From contig NZ_CP054839.1 in NCBI RefSeq assembly GCF_018141105.1, forward strand, positions 7,815,411 to 7,879,410: DNA of 64,000 nucleotides. The letters run 5' to 3'. Shown here one piece after another: positions 53,378-62,628 of this stretch (its first letter is position 1; every line of letters starts with the position of its first letter). This stretch comes from Saccharopolyspora erythraea. Lineage in GTDB: Bacteria; Actinomycetota; Actinomycetes; Mycobacteriales; Pseudonocardiaceae. The position numbers and the translations under genes were made by a program. The notes below the pieces were generated by a model, which saw nothing but the letters and a program-made list of their open reading frames with translations, searched no databases and was not told where the DNA came from.

Positions 53378-54541
53378 TCAGGCGACCTCGACCTGCGGCG
53401 TCAGCGCCTGCAGGACGTTGCTGCCCGAACGCAGCGACGCGACCTGGCTGCGGGTGGCCACCCACTTCGGGAACCTGCCCAGCCGCTGCAACGGGGTGCT
53501 GCGCTGCGCCGAGGTCAGGGCCGCGGTGCGCGACACCTTCACCGCCCGCGGCCTGCGCTCCTGCTCGTAGGTGCGCAGCAGCGGTTCCGGATCGGCGCTG
53601 AGCCCGTCGATGTTGGGCAGCAGGAGGGACAGCAGCCAGGCGTCCTCCAGGGTCTGGTTGGCCGCCTGCGCGACCGCGGGCGGCATCGCGTGCACCGCGT
53701 CGCCGAGCAGCGTGCTGCGCGGACCGCCCCACACCCGCGGCACCTGGTGGCGGATGTGCGGGAAGAAGCCGAGGTCGTCGTCGGTGACCGAGGACAGCAG
53801 CTCCTCCACCGGCTCCGGCCAGCCGCGGAAGGCCGCGCGCAGGTCGGCGACCGAGAGCTCGGGGTCGCCCTCGCGCCACGGCATGTCGAACCACCAGTGC
53901 AGCAGCCCGTCGCCTGCCGGGATGAGCCCGGCGTGGGCGTTTCGGCCCGCGATGTTGAGGGTGCGCGACCCGTGCGCGATGGGCAGGTCGCTGCGGGTCA
54001 GGCCCTGCCAGCTCGCCCACCCGGTGAGCTTGGCGGGCGGGCCGCCGAGCACCGAGCGGCGCACCGCCGAGCGCTGGCCGTCGGCGCCGATCACCAGGTC
54101 ACCGGTGGCGACGCTGCCGTCGTCGAAGCGGACGACCACGCCGTCCTCGGCCTCGGTCACGCCCGTGCAGCGCCGTCCGAAGTGCAGGACCTCGGCGGGC
54201 AGCGCCTCGGCGAGCTTGACGATCAGCGTCCGGCGCGGGATCTCGACGGTCGGCGAGCCGAGGCGCTCGGTGACCGCGTCCAGGTCGGCCTCCCACAGCA
54301 GCCGCCCGCTCTCGGTGACCGACCGCAGGCTGTGCAGCTCCCGGCCGACGCCGTCGAGCGAGACGCCGAGGTCTCGCAGCGCCGCGGTGCCGTTGCTCCA
54401 GACCGTCACACCCGCGCCGCCGTCGCGCAGCGCCTCGGCGTGCTCGAACACCTGGACGTCGTGACCCTGCTCGACCAGCCCGTTGGCGACGGCGAGTCCT
54501 CCGATACCTGCCCCGACCACGAGAACCCGCATCGTCTCCAT
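53378..54541 (-). CDS. FAD-dependent monooxygenase
   Basis: 387 aa, PHBH-type. GxGxxG: VLVVGAGIGGLAVANGLVEQ; the DG motif LVIGADGQRSAVRRSVLGG; GD motif STLLGDAVHAMPPAVAQAAN. Such enzymes hydroxylate aromatic or antibiotic substrates with NAD(P)H. Start ATG 54541 or ATG 54532 (GGAG 4 bases before). It is divergent from the MetE-like gene. No substrate can be named. Confidence 0.9.
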   Translation of the reverse strand: METMRVLVVGAGIGGLAVANGLVEQGHDVQVFEHAEALRDGGAGVTVWSNGTAALRDLGVSLDGVGRELHSLRSVTESGRLLWEADLDAVTERLGSPTVEIPRRTLIVKLAEALPAEVLHFGRRCTGVTEAEDGVVVRFDDGSVATGDLVIGADGQRSAVRRSVLGGPPAKLTGWASWQGLTRSDLPIAHGSRTLNIAGRNAHAGLIPAGDGLLHWWFDMPWREGDPELSVADLRAAFRGWPEPVEELLSSVTDDDLGFFPHIRHQVPRVWGGPRSTLLGDAVHAMPPAVAQAANQTLEDAWLLSLLLPNIDGLSADPEPLLRTYEQERRPRAVKVSRTAALTSAQRSTPLQRLGRFPKWVATRSQVASLRSGSNVLQALTPQVEVA

Positions 54542-54706
54542 CCAATTCACCGACGGTGCTGTCGTGCCGATTTTATCCAGACGACCGGATGGACCGGTTT
54601 GTCCTTCGTCACAGCTCATGCGCGTTGCGGACCCGTTGCACGTCCGAGAACCGATCGTTGAAGTCCGGACTATGCAGGCGCGCCGTCGGCTAACTACGTT
54701 CGGGCC

Positions 54707-55828
54707 ATGAGCACTCGCGTCTCCCCGCCCTTCCGCGCGGACCACGTCGGCAGTCTCCTCCGCCCCCAGCGACTGCTCGCGGCCAGGGAGGAACACGCCG
54801 CGGGCCGCATCAGAGCCGACGAGCTGCGCGCGGTGGAGGACGAGGCGATCACCGAGGTGGTCGCGATGCAGGAGGAGGCCGGGCTCTCCAGCGCCACCGA
54901 CGGCGAGTTCCGCCGCTCCTCGTGGCACATGGACTTCCTGTACCAGCTCGAAGGCGTCAGCAAGGTCACCGACTCCGAGCTCACCGTCCGGTTCCACAAC
55001 GCCGACGGCGACATCGAGTTCGCCACCCCGGACATGCGCGTCGACGGCCGGATCAGCCTCGCCGAGCCGATCTTCGCCGACGCCTTCCGCTTCCTGGCCG
55101 ACAAGGCGGGCCGGGCCACCCCGAAGCTGACCATCCCGTCGCCGGGGATGCTGCACTACCGCGGCGGCCGCGCGGCGATCGACGAGTCGGTGTACCCGGA
55201 CCTGGAGCAGTTCCGCGCCGACCTCGCCGCCGCCTACCGCGCCGAGATCCGGGCGCTGGCCGACATCGGCTGCCACTACCTCCAGCTCGACGACACGAGC
55301 CTGGCCTACCTCAACGACCCGGCGCAGCGGGAGCAGCTGGCGGCCAGGGGCGACGACGCCGAGCACGAGCACGAGCGCACCATCGACCTGATCAACGCCG
55401 CGCTGCGGGACCGCCCCGACACGCTGTCGGTGACCACGCACATGTGCCGCGGCAACTACCGCTCGTCGTGGGTGGCCGAGGGCGGCTACGACTTCGTCGC
55501 CGAGGCGCTGTTCTCCCGGCTGGACGTGGACGGGTTCTTCCTGGAGTTCGACGACGCCCGCTCCGGCGGGTTCGAGCCGCTGCGGTTCGTGCCCAAGGGC
55601 AAGGTCGTGGTGTTGGGCCTGGTCACCACCAAGCGCGGCGAGCTGGAGTCCAAGGACGAGCTGAAGCGGCGCATCGACGAAGCGGCCCGGTACGTCGACC
55701 CGGACCAGCTCTGCCTGTCCCCGCAGTGCGGCTTCGCCTCCACGCAGGAGGGGAACGCGCTCACCTACGACGAGCAGATGGCCAAGTTGCGGCTCGTCGC
55801 CGAGACGGCCGCCGAGGTGTGGGGCTGA
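54707..55828 (+). CDS. Cobalamin-independent methionine synthase-like (MetE C-terminal domain)
   Basis: 373 aa, a single UROD/MetE-like TIM barrel without the MetE N-terminal half. RADHVGSLLRPQRLLAAREE, ATDGEFRRSSWHMDFL, HYLQLDDTSLAYL, THMCRGNYRSSWVAEGGYD and GLVTTKRGELESKDELKRRI, then LSPQCGFAS with zinc-site His/Cys positions. Related YxjG/YxjH-type proteins make methionine from other methyl donors. TACGTT (54695-54700) lies 6 bases before the ATG, so leaderless and without a riboswitch leader. Confidence 0.88.
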   Translation: MSTRVSPPFRADHVGSLLRPQRLLAAREEHAAGRIRADELRAVEDEAITEVVAMQEEAGLSSATDGEFRRSSWHMDFLYQLEGVSKVTDSELTVRFHNADGDIEFATPDMRVDGRISLAEPIFADAFRFLADKAGRATPKLTIPSPGMLHYRGGRAAIDESVYPDLEQFRADLAAAYRAEIRALADIGCHYLQLDDTSLAYLNDPAQREQLAARGDDAEHEHERTIDLINAALRDRPDTLSVTTHMCRGNYRSSWVAEGGYDFVAEALFSRLDVDGFFLEFDDARSGGFEPLRFVPKGKVVVLGLVTTKRGELESKDELKRRIDEAARYVDPDQLCLSPQCGFASTQEGNALTYDEQMAKLRLVAETAAEVWG

Positions 55829-55925
55829 CGGCCCCGCCCGCGTCGGCAGGCGAGCGGTCGTCGACCGCGAACGGCCCCGAACGCCGGCCCGGGCAGCGCC
55901 CGGCCGTGGTTCGCAGACGTCCGGC

Positions 55926-56126
55926 TCAGGCGGCTGGTTCGAGGAACCTGCCCGCGATCAGCCCAGGTTCCTCGTCGCCGTCGAAGCGGACCCAGAGCAC
56001 CGGGCCGTCGAAGACGTCGGGCAGCCCGGTGGCGGCCTCCACCACCGTTCCCGTCTGATCACGAAACCGGCCGAACGAAGCACGCACTCGCGTGCCGGGT
56101 TCAAACGGACTCGATGACTGCTCCAT
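55926..56126 (-). CDS. Small KOW/SH3-like protein, 66 aa
   Basis: GTRVRASFGRFRDQTGTVVE and PVLWVRFDGDEEPGLIAGRF give a small beta barrel like a KOW or SH3-type domain. No signal peptide; function unknown. No ribosome site; on the minus strand TAACGT (56135-56140) lies 8 bases before the ATG, so a leaderless start is likely. Confidence 0.6.
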   Translation of the reverse strand: MEQSSSPFEPGTRVRASFGRFRDQTGTVVEAATGLPDVFDGPVLWVRFDGDEEPGLIAGRFLEPAA

Positions 56127-56501
56127 GAGGGGGGACGTTACGTGTCTTGGCGGCGATTCGGGAAACCGCGTCCGAGTGATCCTCGAATTGACGCGTTGAC
56201 CTGCTGTTTCAAGCCCTCCGAAGGGCCGGATTAGCTCGTTGGTGTGATGTAAGTCATCGTGAGTGACATCACCCAGAGTGACCGGAAATCCGGCAAATGG
56301 GAGCAGAGGCCGCCGGATGCCGCCCGAGGGCCCCGAATCCAGCGCCCCAGGCACGCCGGGAACCGCCGGTAGGATGAGCCGGGTGTCCGCCCACAGCCCC
56401 GACCGGTGTTCCCGGCCGAACCACCGGCACGCGCTGACCGGAGGCACCGCAGCCCGGCCCTGGCGGCCGGCCCCGCGACCCTCCTCGTCCGGGTCTTGAC
56501 C
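56127..56501. other. 375-base spacer before the YigZ gene
   Basis: Apart from the -10 box of the 66-aa gene I see no supported gene. Frames on both strands here lack ribosome sites and normal codon bias. The promoter of the YigZ gene should be within it. Confidence 0.35.
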
Positions 56502-57122
56502 ATGCGCACGATCAGGCAGGCCGGCGAGTTCGAGCTCGAGGTGAAGAAGTCCCGCTTCCTGTGCGCTCTCGCGCGCGTGACCAGCGAATCCGAGGCTCGC
56601 GAGTTCGTGCAGTCCCGTCGCAAGCTCCACCACGACGCCCGGCACCACTGCTCGGCCTTCGTGCTGGGCGACCTGGGCGAGATCCAGAAGTCCAGCGACG
56701 ACGGCGAGCCGGCCGGCACGGCGGGCGTGCCGATGCTGGAAGTGCTGCGCCGCAACGAGCTCACAAACACCGCCGCCGTCGTCACCCGCTACTTCGGCGG
56801 CGTCCTGCTGGGCGCGGGCGGCCTGGTCCGCGCCTACGGCGGCGCGGTGTCGGCCGCGCTGGAGCACGTCGGGCTGCTCGAGCGCCGTCCGGTGCGGATC
56901 GTGTCCACGACGGTGGACCACCCGCAGGCCGGGAAGCTGGAGAACGACCTGCGTTCGGCGGGCCACCGGATCACCGGCGTCGAGTACGGCGAGCGGGTCC
57001 GCATCGACATCGGCGTGGGCGAGTCGTCGGTGGCGGAGTTCGAGGCATGGCTCGCCGAGGCGACGGGCGGCTCCGCGTCGATGGTCCTCGGAGACCTGAC
57101 CCACGCCGAGGTAGAGACCTGA
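56502..57122 (+). CDS. YigZ/IMPACT-family protein
   Basis: 206 aa. ELEVKKSRFLCALARVTSES, HHDARHHCSAFVLGDLGEIQ, SSDDGEPAGTAGVPMLEVLR and VVTRYFGGVLLGAGGLVRAY are the family signature. The second domain is a ferredoxin-like fold (DUF1949). The family binds nucleotides or RNA and eukaryotic IMPACT blocks GCN2; bacterial role unclear. ATG 56502 chosen by alignment. Confidence 0.92.
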   Translation: MRTIRQAGEFELEVKKSRFLCALARVTSESEAREFVQSRRKLHHDARHHCSAFVLGDLGEIQKSSDDGEPAGTAGVPMLEVLRRNELTNTAAVVTRYFGGVLLGAGGLVRAYGGAVSAALEHVGLLERRPVRIVSTTVDHPQAGKLENDLRSAGHRITGVEYGERVRIDIGVGESSVAEFEAWLAEATGGSASMVLGDLTHAEVET

Positions 57123-57450
57123 GGCGACTGTCCATCCACATTGGACGCTCTCAAGCGGTGATCCCGTGTGGATCGAAAAAGCCCTTGTGATTTCACCCCT
57201 TCGGCCGTCGTGGCAGGCATCTTTACCGCCGAACAGCCCAGAGCGCGCTGTGGGTATGACCACTGGCCGAATAGGCCGGTTATCGACTTTCCGTAACCGC
57301 GTGTTCCGCTAACGTCACGGTCCGTTGTGTTCACCTTCGACGCCTGGGAGGGCGTGCGTGAAGGCGTTGGCCAGGCGACGTCCGAGTCCGGCGGCAGCCG
57401 AGCGCGGCGGGGGAACCCGCCCGCGGAACCGCCCGCACTGAGAGGTCGGA
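57123..57450. other. 328-base spacer with inverted repeats
   Basis: No supported gene. GGCC-GAATA-GGCC (57265-57277) and CGGTTA (57277-57282) / TAACCG (57294-57299) are possible operator sites for the next gene. AT content is higher than usual at 57165-57310. Confidence 0.35.
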
Positions 57451-57882
57451 ATGCGAAATCCCACGGGGTATCCCGAGGAAACCCCGGTGACGCGCGAGGT
57501 CACGGTCTTCCGCGAACGTCCCGGCACCGGCCTGTGCGAGAGCCTGATCGCCCAGGCCAGGTGGTGGGTCCAGGGCCGCAGCGTCTACCTGGAGGTCGAG
57601 CTGCCCCCGCACACCTACCGCAGCAGCGGCACCAGCCTGTTCTACGCGATGCTCGACCTGCGGCAGAGCCGGCTGGAGCCCGAGGGACTGCTGCTGCTCA
57701 CCGAGGGCTGCCGCTGCGACGTGTGGGCGCTGAGCACGCCCGAGCAGGACTTCCCCGGCACGCGCGGGATCGTCCTCGGCACCGAGACCACCGTCGACCT
57801 GCTCGCCACCGTCGGCGAGCGGTACGTGCCGCGCGTCGGCCGGGTCGGCGACCAGCTCGGGTTCAGCACCGGCGAACTCTGA
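57451..57882 (+). CDS. Hypothetical protein, 143 aa
   Basis: MRNPTGYPEETPVTREVTVF then a beta-rich body: WWVQGRSVYLEVELPPHTY, SLFYAMLDLRQSRLEPEGLL, LLTEGCRCDVWALSTPEQDF and a basic end RYVPRVGRVGDQLGF. No family recognised, no signal peptide. GAGAGG lies 5 bases before the ATG. Third-position GC is normal, so it is a real gene. Converges on the TetR gene. Confidence 0.7.
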   Translation: MRNPTGYPEETPVTREVTVFRERPGTGLCESLIAQARWWVQGRSVYLEVELPPHTYRSSGTSLFYAMLDLRQSRLEPEGLLLLTEGCRCDVWALSTPEQDFPGTRGIVLGTETTVDLLATVGERYVPRVGRVGDQLGFSTGEL

Positions 57883-57918
57883 TCCCCGGGCGGCGGCGCC
57901 CCGCGGCGCCACGTCCGG

Positions 57919-58518
57919 TCACGACCGGAAGATGCGGTCGAGGTGGTAGTCGATCACCGCGATCGCCTCGTCGCCGCTGCGCCTGCCGAGCAGGACACCC
58001 GCCGCCAGCCCGTCCGGGACGGCCAGCAGCAGCTCCGCCTCGCGCTCCGGATCGACGCCGGGAACCAGCAGGCCGTCGCCCCGCGCCGCGCGCAGCTGAT
58101 CGGTGAACAAGCCCACCACCTTCGGCCATTCCGCGTTGTAGACCTCGGCCATCTCCGGCTGGTTGAGCGCCCGGAGCATGAACGCGATGCTGACCAGCAG
58201 CGCCGAACGCCCTTCCGGCGAGACCGGCAGCATCTCGATCATGACGGTCCGCACGACCTCCCGCGGTGTCGGTGCGATGTCGGCGCGCGCCAGGTGCTCG
58301 CGGACCCGTTCGGAGACCTTGCCGTTGGCGTGGGTCGTGGCGAACAGCAGCATCTGCTCCTTGGTCCCGAAGTAGTGCTGCACCGCGCCCATCGACACGC
58401 CCGCCTCCGCCGCGACGTCGCGCAGGCTCACGCCCTCCAGGCCCTCGCGGCTCGCGATGCGGATCAGCGCGTCGGCGATCTGCTCCCGACGCGCCGCGTG
58501 GTCCACCCGTTTCGGCAC
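57919..58518 (-). CDS. TetR-family regulator
   Basis: 199 aa. HTH: AARREQIADALIRIASREGL, VSLRDVAAEAGVSMGAVQHY, FGTKEQMLLF; the C-terminal domain (LLVSIAFMLRALNQPEMAEV) is of the TetR_C_6 type. It is divergent from the DUF418 gene. Two copies of a 15-base palindrome lie between the two starts, so it probably represses both. Confidence 0.9.
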   Translation of the reverse strand: MPKRVDHAARREQIADALIRIASREGLEGVSLRDVAAEAGVSMGAVQHYFGTKEQMLLFATTHANGKVSERVREHLARADIAPTPREVVRTVMIEMLPVSPEGRSALLVSIAFMLRALNQPEMAEVYNAEWPKVVGLFTDQLRAARGDGLLVPGVDPEREAELLLAVPDGLAAGVLLGRRSGDEAIAVIDYHLDRIFRS

Positions 58519-58533
58519 GACACCCCTTTCCCA

Positions 58534-58587
58534 TGCAATCGCATTGCAAAAACACCGGCCGACTGGTTACGATGCAAACGCATTGTA
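58534..58587. promoter_or_regulatory. Two TetR operators
   Basis: TGCAATCGCATTGCA (58534-58548, perfect TGCAAT-CGC-ATTGCA) and TGCAAACGCATTGTA (58573-58587), 39 bases apart centre to centre. The second lies within a longer repeat GGTTAC...GTAACC (58565-58590). Confidence 0.75.
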
Positions 58588-58639
58588 ACCGTGCGTAGCC
58601 AGCGCGGCGAGCTGCACCACAACCACCACTGGGGAATCC

Positions 58640-59814
58640 ATGACCACCGCATACGCCCAGCCGACGACGCGGAGCACGTCCGGCGGTCGCATCAGCGCTC
58701 TCGACGTCGTACGCGGCGTGGCCATCATGGGCACGCTCGGCACCAACATCTGGATCTTCACCGACCCGCAGGGTCCGGCCGGGTTGCTGTCCGCCGCCGA
58801 CACCGGCACCTTCGCCGCCAACGTGGAGGCGTTCCTGCGCTACCTCGCCAACGGCAAGTTCCTGGCGCTGCTCACGCTGATGTTCGGCGTCGGCCTGGAG
58901 CTGCAGTACCGCTCGGCGCGGCGGCGCGGGCAGCGCTGGCCCGGCTGGTACCTGTGGCGCGCGGCGCTGCTGTTCACCGAGGGCCTGCTGCACTTCGTGC
59001 TGATCTTCGGTTCGACGTCCTGATGAGCTACGCCGTGACGTCGATGCTGGTCGCCTACCTGATCGGCCGCAGCGACCGCGCGGTCCGGTGGTGGATGATC
59101 GTGATGGCCTCGATCCACGTGGCGTTCATCAGCTGGGTCACCCTCGGCCTGATGGCCGGCGTCGTCTCCCTCGACTCCGGCGGCGGCAGCACGCTGTTCG
59201 CCGACGGCAGCTGGCCGGAGCAGATCGCCGCTCGGCTGGACGGGCTGTTCGCCTACCGGCTGGAGGCGATCTTCATCATCCCGATGTCCACCGTGCTGTT
59301 CCTGCTCGGCGCACGGCTGATGCGAGCGGGTGTGTTCGGTGACGACCAGCGGGGCAGGCGGCTGCGCGCGAAGCTGATGATCATCGGGTTCGGCGTCGGC
59401 GCACCGCTGAACCTGCTGACGGCGTTCGGCGGGGAGCAGTGGTTCATGGTGGACCGCTACGTCCTGCCGCCGGTCGTGGCGCTGGGCCTGCTCGGACTCG
59501 TCACGTCCGCGGTGTACGCCATGCGGTCGGCGCCGGGCTTGCTGCGCCGGGGCCTGACCTCGGTGGGCCGCACCGCGTTGTCCTGCTACGTCTTCCAGAA
59601 CCTGGTCGCCGCGATCCTTTGCTACGGCTGGGGATTCGGGCTCGCGTCCGAGCTCGACGCGGCGCGGCCGTGGTGGGTGATCGGGGCGTGGGCGGGCATC
59701 TGCCTGTCGTTCATGGTGCTGTCCTCGCTCTGGCTGCGGCGCTTCGAGCGCGGGCCGCTGGAGCTGGTCTGGAACTGGGCCTACCGGGCGCCGCAACGCG
59801 GAGCGCGCGCCTGA
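58640..59814 (+). pseudogene. DUF418 membrane protein, split by a frame change
   Basis: The N-terminal part (58640-59023, 127 aa) starts MTTAYAQPTTRSTSGGRISA and has helices of the DUF418 family (RGVAIMGTLGTNIWIFTDP, FLALLTLMFGVGLELQYRSA, EGLLHFVLIFG). It stops at TGA 59021-59023. The rest continues in the -1 frame (59023-59814, MSYAVTSMLVAYLIGRSDR onward, ending WNWAYRAPQ). One base is missing near 59009-59012, where the family has ...FGFDVL. The second frame has its own ATG overlapping the stop (TGATG). Either a broken gene, two coupled polypeptides, or a sequencing error. Confidence 0.75.
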
Positions 59815-59826
59815 CCGACCGGGGGT

Positions 59827-59861
59827 GTGAGCGGTGGCGCCTGCCCGGCGCCACCGCTCAC
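59827..59861. terminator. Strong bidirectional terminator
   Basis: 15-bp perfect stem GTGAGCGGTGGCGCC (59827-59841) / GGCGCCACCGCTCAC (59847-59861), loop TGCCC. It lies between the convergent DUF418 and XRE genes and contains the XRE stop codon. Confidence 0.8.
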
Positions 59862-60685
59862 GTGTTCCGCAGCGCGTGCAGTTGCAGGCGCAGCAGCTTG
59901 TCGTGGGCGACGCTGCCGGGTTCGGCGCTGAAGGTCACCAGGCGCTGGTCGGTGCCCGGAACGTGCAGCGTCTGGCAGTCCAGGTCCAGGGCGCCCAGTT
60001 CCGGGTGGTTGATGCGCTTGCGCAGCGTCTGCGGGCCACGCACGTCGTGCGCGTGCCAGTTCGCCGCGAACTCCGCGCTCACCGCCGAGCAGTGCCTGAC
60101 CAGCTCGGCGATCCCGGAATCGGACGGGTAGCGGACCGCCGCCTGCCGCAGGTCCGCCGCGGCCTGCCGGAGGAAACCGTCGGCGCTGCCCCGGCACCAC
60201 TGCTCGCCGAAGCGGACCGACAGCCGCAGCAGGTTCCGCTCGGCCACCGGCAGCGCCGCGAAGTCGGTGAGCAGCTCGGCGGCCATCGCGTTCCAGGCGA
60301 GCACGTCGTGCCGGGCGTTGAGCACGTAGGCGGGCACCGCGCCGACCCGGTCCAGCAGCATGCGGACGCCTTCGGGCACCTCGGCGGCGGGCCGCTCGCG
60401 CGACGGCGGGGTCTGCCCGGCCAGCCGCGCGAGGTGCGCGCTCTCGTCGTCGCCGAGCCGCAGCGCCCGCGCCAGCGCGGCCACGACCTGCGGAGACGGC
60501 CGCGGCGCGCGGGCCTGCTCCAGGCGTTCGTAGTAGTTCGCCGACACCCCGGCGCGCCAGGCGACCTCCTCGCGCCGGAGTCCCGGGGTGCGGCGGCGGC
60601 CGGTCCCCGCGGGCAGCCCCACCTCGGCGGGCCGCAGCGACTCGCGGCGGTTGCGCAGGAACTGCGCGAGCTCGTGCCTGTCCAC
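59858..60685 (-). CDS. XRE regulator with MmyB-like ligand domain
   Basis: 275 aa. The HTH: ELAQFLRNRRESLRPAEVGL, then RRTPGLRREEVAWRAGVSAN and YYERLEQARAPRPSPQV. The C-terminal PAS-like MmyB domain: PAYVLNARHDVLAWNAMAAE and HDVRGPQTLRKRINHPELGA, ending VHVPGTDQRLVTF-like. Such regulators sense fatty acids or other ligands and control a divergent oxidoreductase. GTG 60685 chosen; no clear ribosome site. Confidence 0.88.
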   Translation of the reverse strand: MDRHELAQFLRNRRESLRPAEVGLPAGTGRRRTPGLRREEVAWRAGVSANYYERLEQARAPRPSPQVVAALARALRLGDDESAHLARLAGQTPPSRERPAAEVPEGVRMLLDRVGAVPAYVLNARHDVLAWNAMAAELLTDFAALPVAERNLLRLSVRFGEQWCRGSADGFLRQAAADLRQAAVRYPSDSGIAELVRHCSAVSAEFAANWHAHDVRGPQTLRKRINHPELGALDLDCQTLHVPGTDQRLVTFSAEPGSVAHDKLLRLQLHALRNT

Positions 60686-60804
60686 GGCCCCAGCCTGCCA
60701 CCACCCGCACCAGCCATCCACGGATTGGCGGTCCGGGGCTTCGACGGCCGTTCCCGCGAGCGGCCGAGGCGACGAGGCTTGCAGCAGACAAGAGGAGGTT
60801 CGGC

Positions 60805-61245
60805 TTGCCCACGAAGGTTTTCGACGAGGCGCTGCGACTGCTGCTGGAGAAGGACATGCGCGCCTTCACCGAGCTGTTCGCCGCGGACTGCGTGCTGGAG
60901 TTCCCGTTCGCCGAGGCGGGTTCTCCGACGCGCCTGGACAGCCGGGAGGCGTTGTGGGAGTACCTGCACGACTACCCGGACCGCATGGACATCCGCGAGT
61001 TCCCCGCCGTGGAGGTGCACCGCACGCTCGACCCCGACACGATCATCGCGGAGTTCACCGCGCACGGCCGCACCGTCAGCACCGGCGGCGAGTACGAGAT
61101 GCGCTACATCGCCGTGATCACCGTGCGGGACGGGTTGATCACCCGGTACCGCGACTACTGGAGTCCTGTCATGGCCGCGCGGGCCGCCGGTGAGCTGCCC
61201 GCGCTGGTTTCGGCGCTACGGGAGGAGCCGTCGTGCGCATCCTGA
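60805..61245 (+). CDS. NTF2-like (SnoaL) protein
   Basis: 146 aa cone-shaped fold: FDEALRLLLEKDMRAFTELF, AADCVLEFPFAEAGSPTRLD, EYEMRYIAVITVRDGLITRY then RDYWSPVMAARA. SnoaL-like proteins are small isomerases, hydrolases or binding proteins. The TTG start is backed by AGAGGAGG 7-8 bases upstream. It overlaps the next gene by 13 bases; both are probably controlled by the divergent MmyB-type regulator. Confidence 0.82.
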   Translation: MPTKVFDEALRLLLEKDMRAFTELFAADCVLEFPFAEAGSPTRLDSREALWEYLHDYPDRMDIREFPAVEVHRTLDPDTIIAEFTAHGRTVSTGGEYEMRYIAVITVRDGLITRYRDYWSPVMAARAAGELPALVSALREEPSCAS

Positions 61246-62042
61246 TCACCGGTGGGACCGGCAACACCGGCCGCCCGCTGGCGGCGGCGCTGCGCGCGCG
61301 GGGCGCGGACATCAGGGTCGCGAGCAGGCATCCGCGGAGCGCCGCCGACCACGTCCGGTTCGACTGGGCGGATCCGGCCACGCACGGCCCTGCGCTCGAA
61401 GGCGTCGAGGTCGCCTACCTGGTGCCGCCGCTGGCCACGCTCGAACCGATGCCGCTGGTCGAGCCGTTCCTGGCGGCTGCTTCCGGGGTTCGCCGGGTGG
61501 TGCTGCTCGGGTCGCTGGCGGTGCTGCCCGGCGCCCCGGGCATCGTCGAGCTGGAGCGGGCGGTCCAGCGGATGCCGGAGTCGTCGATCCTGCGGCCGTC
61601 GGGGTTCATGCAGAACTTCCTGGGCGCGCACCCGGTGGCGACCGGCATCCGCGAACGCGGCGAGATCGTCAGCGCGAGCGGCCCGGGCAGGCTCGGCTGG
61701 ATCGACGCCGAGGACATCGCGGCGGTCGCCGCCGAGGTGCTCACCGGCCCGGCCCCGGCTCGCGAGCACACCCTGACCGGGCCGGAGACGCTGAGCTACT
61801 CCGCCGCCGCGGCGATCATCACCGAGGTCACCGGGCGTCCGGTCCGCTACACCGAGGTGAGCGTGGACGAACAGACCCGACGTCTGTCCGCGTTCTTGCC
61901 GCAGCCGTACTCGCGGGCACTGGCCGCCGTCGACGCCGACATCCGCAGGGGCTCGGAGGACCGCACGACGTCGGTCGTCGAGGATCTCACGGGGCGTCCA
62001 CCGCGCTCGTTCCGCGACTTCGTCGCAGCGCACATGGCTTGA
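61233..62042 (+). CDS. NmrA-like NAD(P)-binding oxidoreductase
   Basis: 269 aa atypical SDR. MRILITGGTGNTGRPLAAAL gives the GxxGxxG loop; ASRHP the next strand. LERAVQRMPESSILRPSGFM replaces the usual YxxxK, so it may be a redox sensor or quinone reductase (QOR2-like). IDAEDIAAVAAEVL and EHTLTGPETLSYSAAAAIIT are typical. GTG 61233 follows GGGAGGAG. Confidence 0.88.
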   Translation: MRILITGGTGNTGRPLAAALRARGADIRVASRHPRSAADHVRFDWADPATHGPALEGVEVAYLVPPLATLEPMPLVEPFLAAASGVRRVVLLGSLAVLPGAPGIVELERAVQRMPESSILRPSGFMQNFLGAHPVATGIRERGEIVSASGPGRLGWIDAEDIAAVAAEVLTGPAPAREHTLTGPETLSYSAAAAIITEVTGRPVRYTEVSVDEQTRRLSAFLPQPYSRALAAVDADIRRGSEDRTTSVVEDLTGRPPRSFRDFVAAHMA

Positions 62043-62094
62043 GCAAGCGCGAAAACGAGTGGATGGGCACCGGTACCGCTGGTTTGCCGGCCGC

Positions 62095-62589
62095 GTGACG
62101 ACCATCGAGCAGACCGTGCACGACGGACCGGTGCCCGTCCACGTGAGCGACCACGGCGGTGACGGCCGGGCGGTCGTGCTGTTGCACGGAGGCGGGCATT
62201 CCGGCTCCCACTGGGACGAGCTCGCCTCCCGGCTGCGGGCCTTCGGCCACCGACCGGTCGCCCTGGACCTGCGCGGCCACGGCTCGACCCCGGCCGCCGG
62301 GCCGTCGACGACGGCGGCCACGTCGCAGACGGCTTCCTCCCACGACCACGGCCGCGTGCGCTGCCCGCTCGTGATCACCAGGTCGACCCGCTCCGCGGCG
62401 GAGATCCTGCCCGCCGCGAACCGCGACGCCTGGCGGGCTTTCGAGCGGTGGACGCGCGAGCAGCTGGTCGCCGCGTCGGAGGCCAACCCCGCGGTGGAGG
62501 TGGTCGAGACGCCGACCGGACACGACGCGCACCGGGAGCGTCCGGAGCTGGTGACGGCGCTGATCCGCGAACGCCTGCCCGTCCGCTGA
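62095..62589 (+). pseudogene. Truncated alpha/beta hydrolase
   Basis: 164 aa from GTG 62095. It keeps the start of the fold (VVLLHGGGHSGSHWDELASR and VALDLRGHGSTPA) and its end (PLVITRSTRSAAEILPA; VVETPTGHDAHRERPELV with the C-terminal His). The middle, about 100 residues including the nucleophile elbow GxSxG, is missing and replaced by a short Thr/Ser-rich junction (GPSTTAATSQTASSHDHG). The frame is intact, so an in-frame deletion is likely and the product cannot be an ordinary hydrolase. Confidence 0.75.
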
Positions 62590-62628
62590 GCCGCCGCGCG
62601 GGCCCGGCGCTCGGCTAGCGTCTGCCGG

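Noticed and set aside
54542-54706. SAM or cobalamin riboswitch before the MetE-like gene
   Set aside because: Only 165 bases shared with a divergent gene, and a -10 box 6 bases before the ATG leaves no leader RNA.
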